NCBI GenBank assembly: GCA_017467305.1
Contig: JAFTSM010000031.1
Location: forward strand, 1-54,669
DNA from: Candidatus Gastranaerophilales bacterium
GTDB lineage: Bacteria > Cyanobacteriota > Vampirovibrionia > Gastranaerophilales > Gastranaerophilaceae
Length of the DNA: 54,669 nt
Reading direction: 5' to 3'
Shown here: piece after piece, positions 25,900-35,195 of the stretch
Layout: each line of letters begins with the position of its first letter
How positions within the stretch are numbered: the stretch's first letter is position 1
Made by a program: the position numbers and the translations under genes
Notes under the pieces: generated by a model
Database searches by the model: none
What the model was told of the DNA's origin: nothing
The model's input: the letters and a program-made list of their open reading frames with translations, nothing else

Positions 25900-26565
25900 T
25901 TAATCTAAAAATTTAAATCCAATAGCTTCTTTAGGACAATTGCTCATACATTTTAAGCATTTTACACAAGTTTCGTTATCAATATCTTCTTCACAAGCTT
26001 CAACAGAACAAGAAGGACATCCTCTTTCACAAATTCCGCAACACATACATTTTTCCTTGTCTATTCTAAGTTTGAATAAAGAAATATTAGAAATCAAACC
26101 AACAAATGTACCGCAAGGACAAATGTGAGTACAGAATAATCTATCTTTAAATGCTGATAAGATACCAACAATAACAAATAAAACACCGGCTGAAACACCA
26201 AGAATTAATGGTAAATTCAAACTAAGAATAGCTTTATATTTTACTACTGCAGCAGCAAACAATAATACAGATATTGCTAAAATTATATATTTACCAATCC
26301 AATTTGGTCTTTTTTCATTCATTCGGTCAGAGAAAAGAGTAACTATATCTTGTAAAATACCAAACGGGCAAACTAAAGAGCAACCAAGTCTACCAAATAA
26401 AATAAAGAATATCAGCATAGATAATACAACATTAATTGCAATTTTCTTTAATGGTAATCCAACTACAAAGCTTGGGTTTAAAAACAAATAAATAACGCTA
26501 ACTACTGTTAACAAGAATATAATAATTGATGTAGATAATCTTAATTTGTGTGCAATATTTTTCAT
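25900..26565 (-). CDS. membrane 4Fe-4S protein (NapH/CcoG-like)
   Basis: A 221-aa protein with four or five membrane helices. Membrane-border cysteine motifs GCSLVCPFGILQD and CTHICPCGTF are typical of NapH/RdxA-type proteins. The C-terminus carries two ferredoxin clusters, CMCCGICERGCP and CVKCLKCMSNCP. It would move electrons between quinol and a redox partner at the membrane. Its partner may be the YkgJ-type protein directly downstream. Confidence 0.85.
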   Translation of the reverse strand: MKNIAHKLRLSTSIIIFLLTVVSVIYLFLNPSFVVGLPLKKIAINVVLSMLIFFILFGRLGCSLVCPFGILQDIVTLFSDRMNEKRPNWIGKYIILAISVLLFAAAVVKYKAILSLNLPLILGVSAGVLFVIVGILSAFKDRLFCTHICPCGTFVGLISNISLFKLRIDKEKCMCCGICERGCPSCSVEACEEDIDNETCVKCLKCMSNCPKEAIGFKFLD

Positions 26566-26680
26566 AATTCCCTCTTCTTTTCTTACTTAAAGATTATCAT
26601 AATAAAAAAAATAGGTCATTTATTTTAACAATTCATTTTAAATAGTTGTTTTATGATAAAATTATTAAAGAACTGGGGAT

Positions 26681-28012
26681 ATGATGAAATTAAATTTTGG
26701 TGAAATTATAAAAGCTACTGGAGCTGTAGTTATAAAAGGTGACGTTAGTTGTGAAACGCCTTTAAGTTACGCATTTTCAACTGATACTAGAACAATAAAA
26801 AGTGGTGATATCTATATCCCATTAAAAGGTGAAACTTTTGACGGTGAAAATTTTATTGAAAATGCTTTGAATTCTGGTGCGAACGGATATTTTACAACTG
26901 ATAACAATAAGGTTTTTGATAAAGCTGAATTTGTTTTATTGGTTAAAGATACTAAAATTGCGTATCTTCAATTGGCTAATTTTTATAAAAACAAAATCAA
27001 TCCATATACAATTGCAATAACTGGTAGCAGTGGCAAAACTACTGTAAAAGAGATGATGTATAGTGTGTTTAAAAATGCAGGGAATACTGTAAAATCAATT
27101 TTAAACCACAATAACGAAATTGGATTGTGCCAAACGCTTTCTAATTTAGAGCAAGATACTCAATATTTGATTGTTGAAATGGGTATGCGTGGGCTTGGTG
27201 AAATTGAGCTCCTTTCAAAATATGCAGAGCCAGATATTGGAGTTATTGTAAACGCTGGTAGTGCTCATATTGGTAGACTTGGTTCTCTTTTAAATATTGC
27301 AAAAGCAAAATATGAAATTGCTAAATATTTAAAACAAGACGGGCTCTTAGTTGCACACGATAATGAGTTAATTAAGCAAATAAATGACTATAAACACAGA
27401 ACAGTTTATTTTAGTTTAGATGATGAAGATTTAAGAGTAAAAGAAATGACTTCTGATACTTGCCTTTTTGAATATAAAGGTTATGAATACCTATTAAATG
27501 TTAGTGGTGAACACAATATTCAAAATGCACTAAGTGTTATTGAAGCAGGTCTTTATGCTGGTTTAACAGAAGATGTTATTGCAAAAGGTTTAGCTGAATC
27601 TTCTCCTATAGAAAAACGTTGGGATGTTAAAGAAATTGGTTGCTTTAAAGTTATAAATGATAGTTATAATTCAAACCCAGAATCAGTTAAAGCTGCATTA
27701 AAAACATTTTTATCTTTTACCCCAAATCCCAAATCTGTAGTTTTAGGTGATATGGGTGAGCTTGGTTTAAACGAAGAAGAATATCATATTGAAACTGGAA
27801 AATTTTTAGAGCAATTTGAATGTGATTATGTTTTAACAGTCGGTGAGCTTGCAAAATATATTCAGCCAAAAAATTTAAAAACAATTCATTTTGAAAACAA
27901 ACAAGATTTAGTTGCATTTATGAAAGAAAATTTAGAAAAAGGTTCTAATATTCTTTTAAAAGCATCAAGATTTATGAAATTTGAAGAAATTATCGAGGAG
28001 CTAAGTAAGTAG
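26681..28012 (+). CDS. murF: UDP-MurNAc-tripeptide D-alanyl-D-alanine ligase
   Basis: A 443-aa Mur ligase that adds D-Ala-D-Ala to the cytoplasmic muropeptide. ATP loop ITGSSGKTTVKEMMY, then NHNNEIGLC, VEMGMRGLGEIELL and VINDSYNSNPESVKAAL are MurF markers. GGGGAT precedes ATG. It is the first gene of a six-gene wall operon with gaps of 2-12 bp or overlaps. Confidence 0.96.
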   Translation: MMKLNFGEIIKATGAVVIKGDVSCETPLSYAFSTDTRTIKSGDIYIPLKGETFDGENFIENALNSGANGYFTTDNNKVFDKAEFVLLVKDTKIAYLQLANFYKNKINPYTIAITGSSGKTTVKEMMYSVFKNAGNTVKSILNHNNEIGLCQTLSNLEQDTQYLIVEMGMRGLGEIELLSKYAEPDIGVIVNAGSAHIGRLGSLLNIAKAKYEIAKYLKQDGLLVAHDNELIKQINDYKHRTVYFSLDDEDLRVKEMTSDTCLFEYKGYEYLLNVSGEHNIQNALSVIEAGLYAGLTEDVIAKGLAESSPIEKRWDVKEIGCFKVINDSYNSNPESVKAALKTFLSFTPNPKSVVLGDMGELGLNEEEYHIETGKFLEQFECDYVLTVGELAKYIQPKNLKTIHFENKQDLVAFMKENLEKGSNILLKASRFMKFEEIIEELSK

Positions 28013-28014
28013 CT

Positions 28015-28992
28015 ATGGAATTTAATGTATTAGTTATAGTTTCTATGCTTGTTGCATTTGTATTAACACTATTATTTGGTGTTGTTTATATAGACTTTTT
28101 AAAGAAAAAAATGTACACACAATATATTTTAGAAGATGCACCAGAAAATCACGCAAAAAAAGTTGGTACACCAACAACTGGTGGTGTGTTTATTGTTATA
28201 CCAATCATTGTAGCTTCGCTTGTAGCTTTAACAATGAATCAATCATTAACCCCAGCAACTTTGATAGTATTAATGTCATTTTTATTTTTTATGCTTGCTG
28301 GTTTGACTGATGATATTGGCAAAATTAAACACAAAGCAAATAAAGCTGGTTTGACTCCAAGAAATAAACTGTTTTTGCAGATTGCTATTTCTATTTTGCC
28401 AGCTGTATATATGACTTTTACTATGGGACAAACATACGTAAATATCGGTGATTTTAGTATTGATTTGCACTATTTTTATCCGATATTTGTAATATTATTT
28501 ATGACCGGTATTTCAAATGCTGTTAATTTAACAGACGGCTTAGACGGTTTAGCAACCTCAAATACTGCAATAACAATGATTGCTTGTACAATCATTTGTA
28601 TGATTACTGGTCGTATTGATTTAGCGATTATTTCAGCAGCAACTGTTGGTTCTGCTATTGGTTTCTTACATTTTAATAGACACCCAGCAAAAGTATTTAT
28701 GGGTGATACTGGTTCTTTAGCTTTAGGTGGTTTACTAGGTACAATTGCTGTTATGGGTAAATTTGAACTTTGGGTTTTATTAATTGGTATTGTTTTCTGT
28801 TTAGAAACATTATCTGTTATTCTTCAAGTTACAAGCTTTAAATTAACTGGTAAAAGAATATTCAAAATGAGCCCTATTCACCACCATTTTGAATTATGTG
28901 GTTGGAGTGAAAATAAGATTGTGACAGTATTCTCATTGTTTGGTTTACTGTTCTGTACAATTGCAGTTGTGTTGTTTAAAATTCTTTGGTAG
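28015..28992 (+). CDS. mraY: phospho-MurNAc-pentapeptide transferase
   Basis: A 325-aa polytopic enzyme making lipid I from UDP-MurNAc-pentapeptide and undecaprenyl phosphate. Ten hydrophobic helices; markers are KKVGTPTTGGVFI, GLTDDIGK, NLTDGLDGLA, FMGDTGSLALGGLLG and MSPIHHHFE. Two bases separate it from murF. Confidence 0.97.
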   Translation: MEFNVLVIVSMLVAFVLTLLFGVVYIDFLKKKMYTQYILEDAPENHAKKVGTPTTGGVFIVIPIIVASLVALTMNQSLTPATLIVLMSFLFFMLAGLTDDIGKIKHKANKAGLTPRNKLFLQIAISILPAVYMTFTMGQTYVNIGDFSIDLHYFYPIFVILFMTGISNAVNLTDGLDGLATSNTAITMIACTIICMITGRIDLAIISAATVGSAIGFLHFNRHPAKVFMGDTGSLALGGLLGTIAVMGKFELWVLLIGIVFCLETLSVILQVTSFKLTGKRIFKMSPIHHHFELCGWSENKIVTVFSLFGLLFCTIAVVLFKILW

Positions 28993-29004
28993 AAAGTTTT
29001 TTAT

Positions 29005-30357
29005 ATGAAAAGAAAATGGATTGATAAAAAAGTATTAATATTAGGGTTATCTAAAAGTGGTGTGGCTGCTGCAAAATATCTTTCTGAAAAGGGTGCAGAT
29101 TGCTATATAACTGAATACAAACCACTAGAAGATAAAGATAGAGAACTGGTTGAAGAATTGAATAATCTTGGTATTCAAGTAGAAACTGGTGGGCATAGTG
29201 ATGAATTTATTGAAGATTCTTATATTGCTATAACAAGTCCTGGAATACCACCTAAGAGTGAAATTTTCTCTCGTTTGAAAGAAAAAGGTATATCTGTAAT
29301 TGGTGAAGTTGAACTTGCTTATTTAGAAGCTAATTCTCCATTTGTTGCAATTACTGGTACAAATGGCAAAACAACAACTACTTATTTGACATCACATATT
29401 CTAAATAGTGAATATAATGCCCCAGTTTGCGGAAATATTGGTGTTCCACCAACTTCATTATTGAATGAAAACCCAGATTTTTATGTGTGTGAAGTTAGCT
29501 CATTCCAATTAGATACAGCACCTACCTTTAGACCTCAAATTGCGTGCTTTTTAACATTTACCCCAGACCATATTGATTGGCATGGTGGATTACAAAATTA
29601 TTTCGATGCTAAAGCAAGCTTGTTCAAAGACTATAAACAACCAATGTATGCGGTGTTTAGTGGTTCAGATGAAACAATCTACAGATTTGCTAAACAATAT
29701 ACTGGTGAAAAATTTATCTACGCTAAAGAGCTTGATAAAAATTGCTGTTATATAAAAAATGGTGCTATTTTCTTTAAACGTGATAAAGAAGAAGAAATAA
29801 TTAAGCTTGATGAAATTTCTTTAGTTGGTGAACATAATTACCAAAATACTATGTGCGCAATTATAGTTGCAAAATTGATTGGAATTTCTAACGAAAATAT
29901 TAGAGAAAGGATTATGTCTTTCAAAGCTGTTGAACATCGCATTGAATATGTTGCAGACGTTAATGGCAAAGCTTTTTATAATGATTCTAAGGCAACAAAT
30001 CCAGAAGCTAGTTTTGTGGCTATAAAATCATTCGAGGGGAAAAATTTAACTCTTATTGCTGGTGGTCGTGATAAAAATACAGATTTAACCGAGTTCTGTA
30101 AGGACTATATCAATAAATATGTTTCTACAGTTATTTTAATCGGTGAAGCCACACAAAGATTTAAAGAAAATATGGAACAAAATGGATTTAATAATATAAT
30201 ATTATCAAATTCACTAGAAGAAGCTATTGATACATCATTAAACTTAGATACTCAAGTTGTATTACTATCACCAGCTTGCGCAAGCTACGATATGTTTAAT
30301 AGCTATGAACATAGAGGAGAAGTTTTCAAAAACTATGTCCAATCCAAATTACATTAA
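29005..30357 (+). CDS. murD: UDP-MurNAc-L-Ala D-glutamate ligase
   Basis: A 450-aa Mur ligase adding D-Glu to UDP-MurNAc-L-Ala. N-terminal LGLSKSGVAAAKYL, the ATP loop ITGTNGKTTTTYL, EVSSFQLDT and the C-terminal NDSKATNPEA and LSPACASYDMF are all present. It overlaps the start of ftsW by 23 nt. Confidence 0.96.
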   Translation: MKRKWIDKKVLILGLSKSGVAAAKYLSEKGADCYITEYKPLEDKDRELVEELNNLGIQVETGGHSDEFIEDSYIAITSPGIPPKSEIFSRLKEKGISVIGEVELAYLEANSPFVAITGTNGKTTTTYLTSHILNSEYNAPVCGNIGVPPTSLLNENPDFYVCEVSSFQLDTAPTFRPQIACFLTFTPDHIDWHGGLQNYFDAKASLFKDYKQPMYAVFSGSDETIYRFAKQYTGEKFIYAKELDKNCCYIKNGAIFFKRDKEEEIIKLDEISLVGEHNYQNTMCAIIVAKLIGISNENIRERIMSFKAVEHRIEYVADVNGKAFYNDSKATNPEASFVAIKSFEGKNLTLIAGGRDKNTDLTEFCKDYINKYVSTVILIGEATQRFKENMEQNGFNNIILSNSLEEAIDTSLNLDTQVVLLSPACASYDMFNSYEHRGEVFKNYVQSKLH

Positions 30358-31480
30358 TAACATAAAAGAACAAAAACCATCTTATGGTGCACATGATAGC
30401 ACTTTGGTTTTTATTGTCTTTTTTCTTATAATAATTGGGTTTCTAGCTATATTTTCTGCTGGTGCACCAAAGTGTACAATGCAGAATTTGCCTCCAACAT
30501 TTTTTGTATTTAGACAACTTCAGTGGTTTGTACTTGGTTGTGTATTTATGTTTGGCATAAGAAATATACCTTATAAAATAATAGATAAATTCGCAATTCC
30601 AATAGCGTGGGTAATTGTTGGGTTATTAATTTGTGTTGAACTATTTGGAAATACAGTTAATGGTGCTACAAGGTGGCTTTCTTTTGGACCAATTAATTTT
30701 CAACCATCAGAAATTGCCAAATTAGGCGTTGTCGCTCTTCTTGCTAGTGCTTTTTCTAAAAGCATGAACATAAAAGATGGAAGATTATGGAAAAATTATT
30801 TTCTTCCTATAATAATTATGATTTTATTAATCCTTAAACAGCCAAACTTGAGTATGGTAATGATTTTATCTATCTCATCTTTATATATGTATTTTGCTGC
30901 TGGTGGATGTATAAGGTTGATAGCAACAGTTATCGGCTGTGGTATAGCAGCACTTCCATTTGTTATTCAAGGTTATCAAAAAGAACGTGTTGATATGTGG
31001 TTACATCCAGATAAAGACCCATTTGGTGCTGGTTATAACATTATTCAAGCAATGATGGCATTCGTTGCTGGTGGCTTCTTTGGGGTAGGATATGGTAATT
31101 CAATGCAAAAATTAGGCTGGTTGCCAGAAGGTCATACCGACTTTATATTTGCTGTGTTTGCAGAAGAATTTGGATTTTTAGGTTGTCTTTTAATAATAGG
31201 TTTATTTGTTGCATTCTTACAAAGAGGTTTAATTATATCTGCAAGATGTGAGGATGTATTTGGAAAATTACTTGCTGCTGGTATTACTGTTTCAATAACA
31301 ATACAAGCTATGATTAATATGTGTGTTGCAAGCTCATTAATTCCTGCAACTGGTGTTCCACTTCCTTTTATTAGTTATGGTGGTACATCTCTATTTATGA
31401 CAATGTGCATGGTTGGTGTATTATTAAATATTTCAAGAAAACAAATTAAAAGGTTCCCAAATGTCAAACAACAACAATAA
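30335..31480 (+). CDS. ftsW: FtsW-type lipid II polymerase (SEDS protein)
   Basis: A 381-aa SEDS glycosyltransferase from ATG 30335; an alternative in-frame ATG lies at 30305, and neither has an ideal Shine-Dalgarno. Nine to ten helices. NGATRWLSFGPINFQPSEIAK, split by a short gap, KQPNLSMVMI, LPEGHTDFIFAVFAEEFGF and PATGVPLPFISYGG are SEDS markers. Placement between murD and murG supports FtsW rather than RodA. Confidence 0.93.
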   Translation: MSNPNYINNIKEQKPSYGAHDSTLVFIVFFLIIIGFLAIFSAGAPKCTMQNLPPTFFVFRQLQWFVLGCVFMFGIRNIPYKIIDKFAIPIAWVIVGLLICVELFGNTVNGATRWLSFGPINFQPSEIAKLGVVALLASAFSKSMNIKDGRLWKNYFLPIIIMILLILKQPNLSMVMILSISSLYMYFAAGGCIRLIATVIGCGIAALPFVIQGYQKERVDMWLHPDKDPFGAGYNIIQAMMAFVAGGFFGVGYGNSMQKLGWLPEGHTDFIFAVFAEEFGFLGCLLIIGLFVAFLQRGLIISARCEDVFGKLLAAGITVSITIQAMINMCVASSLIPATGVPLPFISYGGTSLFMTMCMVGVLLNISRKQIKRFPNVKQQQ

Positions 31481-32588
31481 AACTTATTTTATATCAGGTG
31501 GTGGTACTGGTGGACATATCTATCCAGCTTTTACAGTTGTAGAAAAATTGTTAAAAGAAGAAGATACAGCTCAAATTTATTATATTGGTAACCCTAAAAA
31601 TTTAGAGTTTGAAATTGTTCAAAAATATCCACAAGTAAAATTTTTACCAGTGAATGTATCTGGTATGCCAAGAAAATTGAGTTTGGCAATGCCAAAATGG
31701 GCAATACAATTCTTTTTTGCTTATTTAAAAGCTTTATCTTATTTAAGAAAATATAAACCAGATGCTATTTTTACAACTGGTGGTTATGTTTCAGCACCAA
31801 TTGTAACTGCTGCAATAACCACTAAAAAACCTTATATGATACACGATTGTGATTCTGTTCCTGGTTTAGTATCTAAAATGGCAGCACCAAAAGCAAAAGT
31901 TGTTTCGGTTGCTTTTGAAAGTTCAAAGAGTATTTTAAAATCAGATAATATTATATTTAATGGTAATCCAGTTCGTGAAGCATTTTTTGCTTTAACAAAA
32001 GAAGAAGCAAAAAAATCTTTAGGAATTCCAACTGATAAAAAAGTTGTATTTGCAATGGGTGGTTCACAAGGTGCTAAAACGATTAATACCGCTATGGCTA
32101 ATTTGCTTAAGAAATTAAGTGAAGACATGAATTGTTTTGTTATTCTTCAAACTGGTAAAAAGAATTATAGTGATGTGGTTTTAGAGTTAGAGAAAAATTA
32201 CCCTAATTTTAAAGAAAATAACAATATAATGGTTCGCCCATATTTTGATGAAATGGTTTATCCCTTAAAAGCTTCTGATATTATTATTGCAAGAGCTGGG
32301 TCATTAAGTTTGACAGAAATTATTCAATGTCATTTGCCTTCAATTTTAGTTCCATATCCTTATGCGGCTCAAGACCACCAACGTAAGAACGCAAAGGAAA
32401 TGTGCGAAAAGGGTGTTTCTTTATATTTAGAAGATGCTGAATGTAATGAAGAAACACTGTTATCTAAAATAAAAGAAGTTTTAGATAATCCAACATTGTT
32501 TAATTCAATGGTTGAAAAGACAAAAGAATTAGCTAAAAACAATCCAACAGAAGAAATAGTTAAACAATTAAAAAGTACAATAAAATGA
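31461..32588 (+). CDS. murG: MurG, lipid II GlcNAc transferase
   Basis: A 375-aa membrane-associated glycosyltransferase. FISGGGTGGHIYPAF is the acceptor-binding glycine loop, followed by TTGGYVSAPIV and MGGSQGAKTIN. The C-terminal RAGSLSLTEI and LVPYPYAAQDHQ are the UDP-GlcNAc site. It overlaps ftsW by 20 nt and folC by 4 nt. Confidence 0.97.
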   Translation: MSNNNNKTYFISGGGTGGHIYPAFTVVEKLLKEEDTAQIYYIGNPKNLEFEIVQKYPQVKFLPVNVSGMPRKLSLAMPKWAIQFFFAYLKALSYLRKYKPDAIFTTGGYVSAPIVTAAITTKKPYMIHDCDSVPGLVSKMAAPKAKVVSVAFESSKSILKSDNIIFNGNPVREAFFALTKEEAKKSLGIPTDKKVVFAMGGSQGAKTINTAMANLLKKLSEDMNCFVILQTGKKNYSDVVLELEKNYPNFKENNNIMVRPYFDEMVYPLKASDIIIARAGSLSLTEIIQCHLPSILVPYPYAAQDHQRKNAKEMCEKGVSLYLEDAECNEETLLSKIKEVLDNPTLFNSMVEKTKELAKNNPTEEIVKQLKSTIK

Positions 32589-33787
32589 ACTATACAGAAG
32601 CAAAAAAACTTTTAACCTCACAAGGTAAATTCCATATCAAGCTTGGGTTAGAAAGAGTTCAAGCTGTTTTAAAGTTGCTTGGTAATCCACAAGATAAGGT
32701 TAAAATAATTCACGTTGCTGGTACAAATGGCAAAGGTTCTGTTTGTTCTATTGTTGCTAATATTTTGAAGTGTGCTGGATATAAAGTTGGCTTGTACACA
32801 AGCCCTCATTTAGTTGAATATACAGAGCGGATTAAAATTAATAATGAGGAAATATCCCAACAAGATTTTGCGAATTACACAGAAAAAATATGTGCTTTAG
32901 CAGATAAATATGAAATCCATTTAACAGAATTTGAGATTTTAACTGTTATGGCATATAAATATTTTGCTGATAATAAGGTTAAAATTGCTGTAATAGAAAC
33001 TGGTTTGGGTGGTAGATTTGATGCTACTAATGTTACTAAAAAGACTTTTATTTCTGTAATAACATCTATATCTTTAGACCATACAGATAGACTTGGTGAC
33101 ACTATCGAAAAAATAGCGTTTGAAAAAGCTGGGATAATTAAACCAAAATCAATTGTTATAACTGAAATTTCTAATAAGGGCTTCAGAATTATTAGGGAAA
33201 CAGCAGAAAAACAAAAAGCCAAATTAATTGTTGCAACAAATTATGTTGATATGAATGTTGATAATGGTAAAAATCATATTGCTGTAAATGGTGGAAAATA
33301 TGAGTTTAATCTTTTAGGTTTGTATCAAAAAGGCAATTTATCGTTAGTAATGAAGGTTTTAGAACAATTTAAACTTAGTGAGGAAGCTCTGCAAGAAGGG
33401 TTTAAAACAGCTCGTTGGGGTGCAAGACTAGAATATTTTGAAAAAAAGAATATTTTAGTTGATGGAGCACACAATCCAGCAGCTGCTATAGAACTAAAAA
33501 AGAGTTTAGAATATTATTTTGCTGGTCAAAAGCGAATATATGTATATGGCACTTTAAATACTAAAGACTATAAGGAAATTGCAAATATTCTTTTTACTCC
33601 AGAGGATGAAATTTATTATTATGAATTTAATAGTAAAAATGTAGTCACTATGGAAGAATATAAACAAAATTTACCAGAATTAAATGTAAAACCTTATACA
33701 GATGATGTTTTAAAACAAGAAGGGCTAAAGGTTGTTACTGGTAGTCTTTATATGATTGGTGAGTTGTATAACATCATCAAATCATAA
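32585..33787 (+). CDS. folC: folylpolyglutamate synthase / dihydrofolate synthase
   Basis: A 400-aa Mur-ligase-fold enzyme that adds glutamate to folates. ATP loop VAGTNGKGSVCSIV, TSPHLVEYTERI, ETGLGGRFDATN and VDGAHNPAAAIEL are FolC markers. The frame overlaps murG as ATGA. Its presence at the end of a wall operon is unusual; it is not a Mur enzyme despite the shared fold. Confidence 0.93.
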   Translation: MNYTEAKKLLTSQGKFHIKLGLERVQAVLKLLGNPQDKVKIIHVAGTNGKGSVCSIVANILKCAGYKVGLYTSPHLVEYTERIKINNEEISQQDFANYTEKICALADKYEIHLTEFEILTVMAYKYFADNKVKIAVIETGLGGRFDATNVTKKTFISVITSISLDHTDRLGDTIEKIAFEKAGIIKPKSIVITEISNKGFRIIRETAEKQKAKLIVATNYVDMNVDNGKNHIAVNGGKYEFNLLGLYQKGNLSLVMKVLEQFKLSEEALQEGFKTARWGARLEYFEKKNILVDGAHNPAAAIELKKSLEYYFAGQKRIYVYGTLNTKDYKEIANILFTPEDEIYYYEFNSKNVVTMEEYKQNLPELNVKPYTDDVLKQEGLKVVTGSLYMIGELYNIIKS

Positions 33788-33789
33788 TA

Positions 33790-34350
33790 TTATTGTTCTA
33801 TTTCTTTGATTGGTTTACAAGGGTTACCAACTGCAAGCATATTTGCTGGAATATCTTTAACAACAACGCTACCTGCACCAATTACAGCATTATCACCAAT
33901 TGTTACACCAGGTAGAACAATTACATTACCTCCAAACCAAACATTATTACCTACTGTAATTGGTTCTGCTCTTTCGATAAATGTATTACGAGTTTTTGCA
34001 TCCATAGGATGAATGGGAGTATAAAAGCTACAATTTGGACCAATGAGCACATTATCACCAAAAGTTACTTTTGCACAATCTAAAATTACACAGTTATGAT
34101 TTATATAAAAATTTTCACCAACTTCAATATTATAGCCATAATCACAAAAGAAGTTAGATTCAACACAAATTTGTTTACCGGTTTTACCAAATATTTGTTT
34201 TATTAATTCTGTTCGCTCTTTCTCCATTGATGAAGATAAAGAGTTATATTTAAAGCATAAATCTTTAACTCTTACTCTATCTTTTGTAAGCTCTTCATCT
34301 TCTAATGGTCTATAAAATTCACCATTAATCATTTTTTCTTTTTCGCTCAT
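33790..34350 (-). CDS. hexapeptide-repeat O-acetyltransferase (Maa/LacA type)
   Basis: A 186-aa protein. An N-terminal MINGEFYRPLEDEEL and DLCFKYN segment is followed by a left-handed beta-helix with hexapeptide repeats from about residue 75 (INHNCVILDCAKVTFGDNVLIGP, split by turns) and the catalytic histidine in YTPIHP. NNVWFGGNVIVLPGVTIGDN and AVIGAGSVV complete it. It acetylates a sugar such as maltose or glucose using acetyl-CoA. Convergent with folC. Confidence 0.9.
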   Translation of the reverse strand: MSEKEKMINGEFYRPLEDEELTKDRVRVKDLCFKYNSLSSSMEKERTELIKQIFGKTGKQICVESNFFCDYGYNIEVGENFYINHNCVILDCAKVTFGDNVLIGPNCSFYTPIHPMDAKTRNTFIERAEPITVGNNVWFGGNVIVLPGVTIGDNAVIGAGSVVVKDIPANMLAVGNPCKPIKEIEQ

Positions 34351-34444
34351 TTATAACCCCCTTTTTTATAATTATAAAATAAAAATTGCATTATATCCTT
34401 TAAGAGTTAAACTATAAGCGTTACAAGGTTAGAGGGAATTAATC

Positions 34445-35110
34445 ATGAAAAAAATATTACTTTCAGCAATGTTAGTTTTCTCACTATTAATCACTGCAAA
34501 TACTTGCCTAGCAAATCATAATAGCGAGAATTTATCAGCTGAAGAAGCTCTTGAAAAATTAATTAAAGGTAATGAAAGATTTGTAAAACTAGAGCAAAAA
34601 CACCCAGATGAGGATAAAAAACGCAGAAAAGAAATGTTAAAAGGACAACATCCATTTGTAATTATTCTTTCTTGTTCCGATTCTCGTGTACCACCAGAAC
34701 TTATTTTTGACCAAGGTTTAGGCGATATTTTTGAAATAAGAAATGCTGGTAATGTACTTGATGATCACGTTATTGGTAGTATTGAATATGCTGTTATGCA
34801 CTGTGGTGTAAAGCTTATTGTAGTTATGGGTCACCAAGATTGTGGTGCCATTGCAGCAACACTTTCTGGTATATCTGAAACAAAGTATATTAAATCTTTA
34901 GAAGATTCTATTCAACCAGCCGTTGATGATTGCAAGAAAAAGGGTGTAGAAGTAAATTCTGATAACGTAGTAAAAGCACACGTTATGCAAGATATCAATG
35001 AACTTTTAGCCCAAGATACGGAGCTTGTTAAATATATGAAGGAACATAATGTTCAAATAGTTCCAGCATATTATCACTTAGATACTGGTAAGGTTGATTT
35101 TTTGAAGTAA
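34445..35110 (+). CDS. exported beta-class carbonic anhydrase
   Basis: A 221-aa protein with a clear signal peptide (residues 1-23, ending NTCLA). Zinc ligands appear in LSCSDSRVPPE (Cys, Asp-Arg dyad) and MGHQDCGA (His, Cys). It interconverts CO2 and bicarbonate, here in the periplasm. Alone between two terminator-flanked units, with AGAGGG before ATG. Confidence 0.92.
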   Translation: MKKILLSAMLVFSLLITANTCLANHNSENLSAEEALEKLIKGNERFVKLEQKHPDEDKKRRKEMLKGQHPFVIILSCSDSRVPPELIFDQGLGDIFEIRNAGNVLDDHVIGSIEYAVMHCGVKLIVVMGHQDCGAIAATLSGISETKYIKSLEDSIQPAVDDCKKKGVEVNSDNVVKAHVMQDINELLAQDTELVKYMKEHNVQIVPAYYHLDTGKVDFLK

Positions 35111-35137
35111 AAGAGGGAATTAATTCCCTCTTTTTTT
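35111..35137 (+). terminator. carbonic anhydrase terminator
   Basis: AAGAGGGAATTAATTCCCTC palindrome followed by seven T. Confidence 0.92.
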
Positions 35138-35195
35138 GTAGCAAATTTTTCTTTTACATTACTTATATGAATAAGTAAAAATTAGGATATCTACA

